Shown here: positions 8,136 to 16,700 of the stretch, piece after piece | Numbering within the stretch: the first letter of the stretch is position 1 | Layout of the letters: each line of letters starts with the position of its first letter | IMG/VR virus record: IMGVR_UViG_3300035670_001420 | Span: 1-21,071 of that record | Direction: 5' to 3' (one strand) | DNA: 21,071 bases | Source: a virus | Program-made: the position numbers and the translations under genes | The notes under the pieces: generated by a model | The model's database searches: none | What the model was told of the DNA's origin: nothing | The model's input: the letters and a program-made list of their open reading frames with translations, nothing else

Positions 8136-11100
8136 CTACTGAATTGTTTTTATCAAAATTGAACCTAGAGCACTACTAGAACTATAGTTACCTGTTCTAT
8201 TAATAGCTCGGCAAGCTATTCTATAATTTATTCCTGATGCTGAAATAACTTTATTTGTTACAGTTGGTTTAAAATCTAGTAAATTAAATATCGCCTGTGT
8301 TTTACTTCTAGCAATTAAAATATTGGCAGTGTCAACTACAGACCAGAAATCGGCTGTACCAGTATCAGTGGTTTTATATATTCTAAACTCATAAGTTTCG
8401 AAATCACTAGGCTCACTATTAGTTCCTGTTAGTACTGCTTTTACGTATATAAAGGTATCTTGAAATGTTATACTTACGTCATCTGGCTTAAAAGGATTTG
8501 TATTTCTACCTACAGCTTGAAAGCCATATTCCTTGCACCACGGTCCAAATATATCATGCTCATTGTTAGTATATCTAGCTCTTGTTTTATATAATCCATT
8601 GGTTGTTAAACCTCTAATAATTATACTGCTTGATTGTTTATCAGTGTAGTATGGATTTTTAGGTGTATCGGAATCAAATAAACTATCTGCAGGTATAACC
8701 TCTACTTCAATTGTTGTAGCAGATTTACTTAATTCGCTTGGATTAGCAAATGTAATTACTGTAGTATTTATAAAAGTTCCGCTAGATATTTGTTCACTTA
8801 AACCACCAGTAGTAACTATATCAACTATTTTTGGTACATCAGTTATAGTGTTTTTTACTATATCTATGTTTTCCAATGATATATTAGCATTAAAAGCTAC
8901 ATTTTCGTTATCTAAATCTTTGGTATATATTTCTGGACTATAATCTGTTAGTGTAATTGTTGCGCTTAAATTGTTACTAGGTTGAATAGACAAAACTATT
9001 AAATCTTGTGTAACTTTTTGACGTTCACCAATCATTATTAAATTATCTACTTCAGCACCAGTTAAATTACCGCTGCTAATAGTTATAGTGTCGTAGTAGT
9101 TACTAGACAAAACACTGTTTATATCTCTGCTTATACTAACGATTTCATTATTTTGCGCATCTTTATTGTTCGTTCTAATTAGTACGCTATATAATTTTGC
9201 ACTATTTAATAATATAGGTTCTGTAAGTGTAATTGTACTACCACTAATAGATTTAATACGTGCCGAGCCCGCTCCCCACAGCGGTATATCGTGTGTTACT
9301 TTTACTAAATCGCCTCTGGTGCACACCAAATACTCAAAGTCTACATTTATTGTATATACTTCTGGCCTTAACTTTAACTGTGCCAGGTGCCAGCGAGCAA
9401 AATATCTAATTTGATCAGGATTTGTAACACCAGGTAAATTAATTTGTTCAAATTTTTCAGCTGCTACAACATATCTAGATACTCCTAGTGAATGAGTAGC
9501 AGTGCTAAATGCTCTGCCTGTACCTGTTGCAGCTGTGTTATTTTTTACAAATGTTTCACCAATTCTAGGTGTTCCTATATATCCTATAGCGTTCCAGTTA
9601 GTAGTTCCTAGATAAGTAATTTTATAAGTATTGCCGTTAACAAAGCCATTAGCATTTACTATATATCCATTATATTCGCCGTAACCATAGTTATATACAA
9701 TTATTTCATCAGCTTGATAAGCTTTTTGTTCGTTTGGAAAACTAACTCTAAAAGCGTCTGGTATAAACACTAAATTTTTGGTGCTAGTAAATCCCCAACT
9801 ATTATGCGGTGTAAAATGCTGTACAGTATAACTTCTAGCTTTATCTATTACTACACTCCACTTACCATTGATAAATGTTGGACTAGCCATGCCTGCAGCA
9901 GCTATATCGCGTAAAACTTCCATTAAGCTTTGAGTACTATTTAATACATTATTGTATTCAAACTTTGGTTTGGTAGCAGTAGTTAGATTACAAAATTGAT
10001 GCCACTCTACAAACTTATCCCAGTCTATTTCACTATCACTAATTGGATAAGCATTTGCAGTATGTTGTAATACATGTATAAACAAACTGGCAGGATTGCT
10101 AGTTTGTCTACTAACCCAGGATGTACCGTTCCAATCCTTAGCTATAGTTTGTACTAATGCATTAACTCCCTCTAAAGTGCCATTGACTTTATTAGTACTT
10201 TGAACAACTATTGCTGTTCTGGCCAAGTTACGTTTATTATTACCTCTAACTGGTAGCGCATTTAATGGTGGTGTGCTAGTGTCTGTAGCTGTAACTGCAT
10301 ATAGATAGGCTTTATGAGCAAATTGAGTTTTTCCTGAACTAGTATTATCTGCGGTTAGTCGTTTTATACGAACAGTATAAGTATTTCTAGGTTTATCTAC
10401 AAAATCATAGATAAAGTTAAAGCCATCTTTTTCATTTCGCTCTAATTCTACAATTTCCCAGCCTCTATTTGGGTTAATGTTATCGACACCATCCCAAACA
10501 AATCTAATAGTACACGCTACTCCGCGATTACTAGCGGTTAAACTTGGATTAGTGCCATCACCAGTTCTGTTTTTTGCCTCAACCCTAATAGTTTTTGTGC
10601 CGCGTTCAAGATATACTTGACTTCTTACTGCTCCAAATGGCACCCCGCCTTCTTCATCATTTTTAAATGATTGGGCAGTAGTAGCTACTAGAACATTATC
10701 AATATATAGGCTTGCCCAATTATCGGCCGCTAAGTCTATAGTATAATATCCGTCATTTGGAAATGAACGCGTTGTAGAATCTATATAATCATGTGATTGT
10801 GGGCTTGTACTACTCCACACAGCATCATTACGTAAAAATTCATTTGCCCAAGTACTGCTAGTAACAGAAACTCTGTTTGGTAAATGAGACTTTGCACTAA
10901 ATATTAAACTGTCGATTTCCGTAGTACTAGTGTTACTAATATCTGTTGTAATACTGCCGCTAGATATTGTAACTAGTTTATTGCCGGTAGTTTCAGTATT
11001 TACAACTTCTGGTGTTACTGCTATAGTTAAACCAGTTTTTGTATAACTAGTATAAGTAAATGCGTTTTGATAATAAAAACCGCTAGGACCTAGCTCAATT

Positions 11101-12857
11101 TCATATAGTTTTATAAAACCAGTGGGTACTTGTGGAGTATAGTTATAATCGTTACTTTGATTTACTAAATAACTATAGCTTGTGGCTTCCATAGCTGATT
11201 TTAAACCACTAGACGGTTGGCTATTTCTAATATCGGAAACGCTTCCAGCAAATAACTCTACACTACCATTTGCTTGTAGTGCAAATACATACTTTCTATA
11301 TAACTCATAGACACTACTTTGATTATCTCCAAAGGAATAAGTAATATTTCCTGGCGCTTGTAAGTTAAAAGTTTTTGCAACAGCTAAACTGTACCTAAGA
11401 TCATTTTGTGTAGGCGTAATATCTGTTTCTGCTCCTGGTGTATTAAAACTACTAGGATAACAAGCTATTGCAAATCTTATTTTGTGTGCATAACTATTAC
11501 CACTTTCCGTATTTACCATTCGTAAACCTTCTGGAAAATTAATAGCTACTTTAATATTTGTTGCTGGTTGTGAAAATGTAACAGTTGTCCACGGGTTTCC
11601 AGTAGTAGAGTTATTAATTAATTCTACTGGATTTGTCGGCAGTTGCTGTACGTCGCTAGGATAATAATTATTAAATGCTTCAGTTTCGCTAGCTGTTTCA
11701 CTGTCGCTGCCACTAAGGGTTAGCTGTATATTTCTACCTGTTTTAGTAGTATCTTGATATAAGCTACTAACTTTTGTACTGCCTACAGATATACTATCTT
11801 GATCAATCCATAGCGGACCAAATCCCCAAATAATTATTAGATGCAATAAACTTGTAGTAGTTAAAGTCTCTAGATAGGGTGTGGCACCTAATAATCCTGT
11901 TACGCGAGTTTTACCTAATACTACTGGTATTGCACCAAATGGATTAGCTTGATTTTGTGTTCCTGCAAACATATTGGTAGGTATAGCTTGCCCAGGATCT
12001 TTTGGTGGCCTAATAGGAAACGCTGCATTTACAAGTGCCATACCAGCAAACTGTATAGCCATAGTAGTAGCAAACTTTGCTCCTGCAGATGCGCTTACAA
12101 CAGCCACATCCATGCCACCTATAGTTGCAGCTTCAGCAGTACCAAAAAGTTCTGTAGCAAGCGGTCCACCAAAGTAATAAGCTGCTATCATAATAGCTAT
12201 CATAGCAACAGTGCGTACCCCTCTACGACCTTGTGCTACAATTTTATAGTTAACTATTTGATCTTTTTCAAAATAAGTAGTAGACCATTTTTCCTTGGGT
12301 ATAACTACACCATTAATAGTTAGTATTAGTTGATTACTAAATTCTATACTTAAATTATATTTTGTAGTAATATAATTTGCAAAAGCCTGGCAATTAGTAC
12401 CAGGCGTAGCAAATTCTACTGCTCTACTCCAGTATAGTGGGTGTGGGCTGCCAACTATTGGTAGAGCCGCTTTTTCAGTATAACGATAAAATCCTTCTAG
12501 TCTGCTAAACCACATAGGGCTATTAATAGACTCTATTACACTGTCTTTACCGTCACGACTATGTAAAAATTTGCTATTACCAATGTATACACCAACATGG
12601 CTAAGCTCATTCATTATGCGAAATAAACAAAGGTCTCCAATTTCAGGATTGGTTACCTTAGTCCAGCTATCTTTATAATAACTAATGGCAGCTACAGCCT
12701 TAGGGTCGTAGCTGCCATCATATAATTCGCTATAGCTAGGTAAATCAATGTTTAATTCATTTTTATAAAATAGTCTTGCTAATCCCCAGCAATCTATACC
12801 TTGTTCGTTTCTACCGTTTTCTTGGTAAGGTAAACCAATATATTTATTATAATCCAT
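8136..12857 (-). CDS. Tail tip fusion: NlpC/P60 peptidase + I-like + J-like hub protein
   Basis: This 1573-residue protein combines functions that lambda encodes as K (C-terminal half), I and J. Residues 1-131 are an NlpC/P60 cysteine peptidase with Cys23 in GIDCWGL, His87 in SHVGVYIG and His99 in FLHSRDG. Such domains can cut peptidoglycan cross-links. Residues 133-213 look like the ubiquitin-like part of I. Residues 214-285 are hydrophobic and rich in Ala/Gly, as in I. The J-like hub begins near 294 (NMFAGTQNQANPFGAIPVVL). Later J-like stretches are FIHVLQHTANAYP (about 926), DAFRVSFPNEQ (about 1032) and LRPEVYTINVDFEYLVCTRGDLVKV (about 1160). A jelly-roll-like insertion sits near 655-790 and a small module near 1065-1117. 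Fibronectin-III-like sequence fills about 1325-1573. The start overlaps the upstream stop as TAATG. Fusion of K-type and J-type parts is inferred from one uninterrupted frame. Confidence 0.87.
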   Translation of the reverse strand: MDYNKYIGLPYQENGRNEQGIDCWGLARLFYKNELNIDLPSYSELYDGSYDPKAVAAISYYKDSWTKVTNPEIGDLCLFRIMNELSHVGVYIGNSKFLHSRDGKDSVIESINSPMWFSRLEGFYRYTEKAALPIVGSPHPLYWSRAVEFATPGTNCQAFANYITTKYNLSIEFSNQLILTINGVVIPKEKWSTTYFEKDQIVNYKIVAQGRRGVRTVAMIAIMIAAYYFGGPLATELFGTAEAATIGGMDVAVVSASAGAKFATTMAIQFAGMALVNAAFPIRPPKDPGQAIPTNMFAGTQNQANPFGAIPVVLGKTRVTGLLGATPYLETLTTTSLLHLIIIWGFGPLWIDQDSISVGSTKVSSLYQDTTKTGRNIQLTLSGSDSETASETEAFNNYYPSDVQQLPTNPVELINNSTTGNPWTTVTFSQPATNIKVAINFPEGLRMVNTESGNSYAHKIRFAIACYPSSFNTPGAETDITPTQNDLRYSLAVAKTFNLQAPGNITYSFGDNQSSVYELYRKYVFALQANGSVELFAGSVSDIRNSQPSSGLKSAMEATSYSYLVNQSNDYNYTPQVPTGFIKLYEIELGPSGFYYQNAFTYTSYTKTGLTIAVTPEVVNTETTGNKLVTISSGSITTDISNTSTTEIDSLIFSAKSHLPNRVSVTSSTWANEFLRNDAVWSSTSPQSHDYIDSTTRSFPNDGYYTIDLAADNWASLYIDNVLVATTAQSFKNDEEGGVPFGAVRSQVYLERGTKTIRVEAKNRTGDGTNPSLTASNRGVACTIRFVWDGVDNINPNRGWEIVELERNEKDGFNFIYDFVDKPRNTYTVRIKRLTADNTSSGKTQFAHKAYLYAVTATDTSTPPLNALPVRGNNKRNLARTAIVVQSTNKVNGTLEGVNALVQTIAKDWNGTSWVSRQTSNPASLFIHVLQHTANAYPISDSEIDWDKFVEWHQFCNLTTATKPKFEYNNVLNSTQSLMEVLRDIAAAGMASPTFINGKWSVVIDKARSYTVQHFTPHNSWGFTSTKNLVFIPDAFRVSFPNEQKAYQADEIIVYNYGYGEYNGYIVNANGFVNGNTYKITYLGTTNWNAIGYIGTPRIGETFVKNNTAATGTGRAFSTATHSLGVSRYVVAAEKFEQINLPGVTNPDQIRYFARWHLAQLKLRPEVYTINVDFEYLVCTRGDLVKVTHDIPLWGAGSARIKSISGSTITLTEPILLNSAKLYSVLIRTNNKDAQNNEIVSISRDINSVLSSNYYDTITISSGNLTGAEVDNLIMIGERQKVTQDLIVLSIQPSNNLSATITLTDYSPEIYTKDLDNENVAFNANISLENIDIVKNTITDVPKIVDIVTTGGLSEQISSGTFINTTVITFANPSELSKSATTIEVEVIPADSLFDSDTPKNPYYTDKQSSSIIIRGLTTNGLYKTRARYTNNEHDIFGPWCKEYGFQAVGRNTNPFKPDDVSITFQDTFIYVKAVLTGTNSEPSDFETYEFRIYKTTDTGTADFWSVVDTANILIARSKTQAIFNLLDFKPTVTNKVISASGINYRIACRAINRTGNYSSSSALGSILIKTIQ

Positions 12858-13435
12858 TAAAATAATCCCGGAAAATATAATGGTGAAAATGTAAAGCTAG
12901 GGAAAGGTTCTCTGGTAAAATTAATCATTTCTAGCTGTAGTTCTATACTTTCGGCACTATAGGTAGCACCTACTATATAAAATCTTGAAAATTGTGCTTC
13001 TGGGTTGGGACCGGTTAGATTGCTAGAAAGTACAATGCTTATAGTTACTTCTGTAGGCTTAGTTAAGTATTTTCTAATAAGTGCTATGGCTTCTTGCGTT
13101 ACATAATTAATTGTAATACTTATGTTTCCTACGCCGGTATCTTGTTCTTCCGGCAAATTAATTTGCATTGGCACAAACCAGTACTCAATACCTGCAAATG
13201 TTACACCGTAAATAACTTCAGCATCATCGGTGTAACCTTCTAGTGTTTCTAATTCTTGAGTGGACCAACCAAGTGTAGTTCCTGTTAATCTGCCTGTAAA
13301 AGTATCTGCTAATCTAACGTCATCATTTCCGCCGGTAGGATCTTTAATGGTTATTAATGTAATTACTTGTGCATCTGTTTCCGATGAAAACATTGCACGA
13401 ATTGCTGCAGCAGATAAACTATTTAGTCTACTCAT
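12857..13435 (-). CDS. L-like minor tail protein (DUF1833 family)
   Basis: The protein has 192 residues. Its features fit the DUF1833 family, which takes the place of lambda L between M and K: SRLNSLSAAAIRAMFS at the start, a beta-rich middle with EYWFVPMQINLPEE, and the ending EPFPSFTFSPLYFPGLF, where FPGLF is a hallmark of the family. It belongs to the tail tip, next to the distal tail ring. Lambda L carries an iron-sulphur cluster in its C-terminal part, but this protein has no cysteines, so no such cluster is possible here. The start codon overlaps the M-like gene's stop as ATGA and has no clear ribosome binding site, so translation is probably coupled. The stop overlaps the next start as TAATG. 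Confidence 0.86.
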   Translation of the reverse strand: MSRLNSLSAAAIRAMFSSETDAQVITLITIKDPTGGNDDVRLADTFTGRLTGTTLGWSTQELETLEGYTDDAEVIYGVTFAGIEYWFVPMQINLPEEQDTGVGNISITINYVTQEAIALIRKYLTKPTEVTISIVLSSNLTGPNPEAQFSRFYIVGATYSAESIELQLEMINFTREPFPSFTFSPLYFPGLF

Positions 13436-13794
13436 GGTAATATTTCAAATTGTAAATTAGTTTGCCAGTAACCAGGCGCACGATATTGTAGTGTAAAAAA
13501 TTGTCCGTCACCTTGTGGAACTAGACGACACTCAACAGTTGTGCCTAATCTAGGATGAGTAAAATTAAATCGTTTTACACCTAGCAGCGTATTATTTACA
13601 AAATTTTCTAATGTTGTAGTTTGTTGTGTGGTCATAATAAAACTAAGTGTCATAGTAGTAGGCCGGCGGCTACGTCGTCGTTGTTTTGCCGGCCCTGCAT
13701 CCATAGTAGAACGGATAATATTTACGCCTATAGTTTCTGTAAAGTCTTTTTGTGGACTTTGAGGTAAGTCTGTTGGCCAAGGTACATTTGCCAT
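13432..13794 (-). CDS. M-like minor tail protein
   Basis: The protein has 120 residues and fits the phage minor tail family of lambda M. It opens with WPTDLPQSPQKDFTET, followed by RSTMDAGPAKQRRRS, NFTHPRLGTTVECRL and the ending APGYWQTNLQFEILP. The DAGPAKxRRR motif and the THPR motif are typical of the family. It probably forms the ring at the distal end of the tail tube, where the tip complex docks. A strong AAGGAG (13805-13800) within the end of the tape measure gene lies 5 nt before the ATG, and only 1 nt separates the two genes. Length is as expected. Confidence 0.88.
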   Translation of the reverse strand: MANVPWPTDLPQSPQKDFTETIGVNIIRSTMDAGPAKQRRRSRRPTTMTLSFIMTTQQTTTLENFVNNTLLGVKRFNFTHPRLGTTVECRLVPQGDGQFFTLQYRAPGYWQTNLQFEILP

Positions 13795-13795
13795 A

Positions 13796-16700
13796 CTATC
13801 TCCTTCCTACCATTGAAGTTATACCAAATGTATTAGTAAAACTTTTTTGTAAATTGCTATTAGTACGGCTTAGTTCCCCAGCAACCATATCACCAACAGT
13901 AACTTCAATACGACGATTACCTCTGCCATCAGTTGTTTCTTTGGCAGTTGCTTTTTCTGGACTGTAGTTATTAACTACTATGGCTACATTTCCTTGATTT
14001 CCACTAACTCCTAAATTGCCATTACTATCGCGTTTTAGGGGCATAATGGCTTCTGGGCCTGCTTCTCCCATTACTCCTAAACCTTTAGCCGCTTTAAATA
14101 ATGTAGGTTGGTTAACTATACTGTTAGTAAAGGTTCCACCGTTGGCATATCCCATAATACCTTGATTATTAAAAGCATTACCCATAGCACTAAAGCCAAA
14201 AAATGATGCTAAACTTGCTCCTACTGAGGTGCTTCCACCAAATAAACTCTTAGCAAAATTTTGCATTTGCATTTGCAACATTGTTCTAAGGAAATCTGTA
14301 AGCATACTATTCATAAAATCTTTAAAACTAAATTTGCCTGTTTGTATAAATGACATCATTGAATCTGCCATTTTACTAAATTGCTGGCTCCAAGTATCTC
14401 CTAATTTTTTAGCGCTATCTGTTATAGTAGTATTTAAATCTACTATTTTTGTTTGCTGATTATATAGAGTAACAGCGCCACCAACAGCATCAGTATATGT
14501 TTGACCAATAGCAGCACCGGCATCCATAAAACTTGGTTGCCCTGCTGGCGATACTGGACCAAATTCAGTGTCAGCTCCAGGAGCATTAGCCATGTCTCTT
14601 AATAGTTTTAATGCGGCAGTATCTCTACCATCCATAGCTTGACGTATAGATTTTTGTAGTGCTAATTCATTACCTATTTGTTGCAAGCGTAAGTTATTTA
14701 ATCTATATTCTTCTTCAGTTAATTGACCTGTGCTATTTTTATAATCTAATTTTTGTTTTTCAAAATCTAGTTGTTGTTCTAGCGATCTTATACTGGCTGC
14801 ATCTGCTTGCTGTGTTCTTTCTTGTATAGCAGTGGCTTGGTCTAAAAATCTATTAACCTCAGTAAGATTTAAATTTCGCAGAGCTTCTTCACCCTTGCCA
14901 GCTAGTTCAGATAACATCTTTCTGCTATCTGATTCTATTTTTGCTATTGCTTCCCTGTATATCTCAGACTGCCTTTTAACTTGTGAGTTATACGTTGATT
15001 CAGCTTTTGCCAGCTCAACACCTGTTTTTCCCTTACTTTCTACCTCAAAAGTTTGACTAGCAGCTTTTAGTTCTCCCTTATATTTTTCTAAGGCTATTTG
15101 CTTATTTAAATCTTCTAAACTTTTAGTAAGTGTAAATCTAGCTTGTTGACCGCCGGGTCCTTGATCTGTAAACTCACTAATTTCTCTAGTTATACTATCG
15201 GCTCGTCGTTGTAGGCCTTCTACAATATCTCTGGTAGTTAATGTTGTGTCTGTGATAGCCCCTTTTAATCTTTCTTGCTCTTTTTGATTATTAGCGGCAA
15301 TCTTATTTAAACTTATGCCTTTTATTTGATCTATTAAACTTATTAAAGTTGGGTCTTGTTTAGCAAGCTCACTTAGTTTAGTAACATTAAAAGATGCAAC
15401 TGCTTTTTCTACTTCACCTGTTCTAACAACACGTTTTTGCAACTCTCCCTGTCTTTCTTCTACCGCAGACTCTAACTGATTGCCTCGGTCTTGTGCATCT
15501 TTATAAAACTGTAACTCTCTAAGATCTGCATCTCGCTGAACCTGTAATCTTAACAGTTCAATGCCTAGTACAAGTTTTACGTTTCCATCAGCTATTTTAT
15601 TTTGAACGTCTATAGCTTGTATAGCTAGTTCAGTTTGGCGTCTGGCTGTTTCTACTGTTTGCTCTCTGTATGTACCAACTATAAATTGTTGTTGTTGAAC
15701 TGATAACTGTTGCAGTCTTAGTTTAAAATTAGCTAAACTTGCGTCTATTTGTTTATTTACACTATCTTGAATCAATTTGCGAGCTGTAGCAGAAATTTCT
15801 TCCATTCTACTATTAAGACCGCCTAATTTAGATTTGGCATCTTCTATAATTTCTGGCAACTGTGCTAATTGTGATCTTTTTAACTGTTCATCACTAGCAC
15901 TTAGTGGTCCGCTTGCCAATTCTTTTTGCAATTGTTTTAACTTTAGTTCACTACTAGCCAATGTCTTGTTATAAGTATCTGATTGAGCTGTTAAATCCTT
16001 GTACTCAGCAACTAATGGCGCTAATGATAAGGCTGTGCCAGGGTCTAAAAATTCTAGCCCGCCTTTTTTACTTAATTCGTCCATAGCTCCGCGAGCACCA
16101 ACTGCATCATTTAAAGCTTTTTTAAGTGCTGCAGCTTGTTTAACAGTATTACCTAAAAATACTGTTAGTGGACTATTATCTTTGGTAGCATTAGCTAAAT
16201 TTTGAAATGCCGTTTCTGTTGCTTTAGCAGTTTCGCGCACATCTTGGGTAACTGCTTGTGCCTCTTTTACGCCTTTTTTACTATTATTGATAACTTCTTG
16301 TACAGCTCGACTAAGTTCTAGCAAGTCTTTATCTCGTAAGCTAGTAGTTAGACTTTTTAATTTTTCTGTAAGTCCTTCCTCGGACAAGTCTGTAGTATCT
16401 AATACTTTTCCTAATCTTTCTTCTAATGCTCCACGCATATTAACAGGCATAGTTTGAAGTGCGCTTGTTACACTGTCAACTAAATTTTCAGCTAGTTTTT
16501 TAGATCTTTGTCCACCCCAAAAAACAGATAAAAAATCTTTTACTTTGTCAATCCAACTGCTCATTTCTTCAGATTTAGCAAATCCTTTATTTACCCTATC
16601 TAAGCTATCAGATATGCCGTCTAAACTATTAGCAAATGCATTAATACTATCAATAGTCAATGCACCTTTATATTTTTCTGCTACCATAGTAGCAGTTTTA

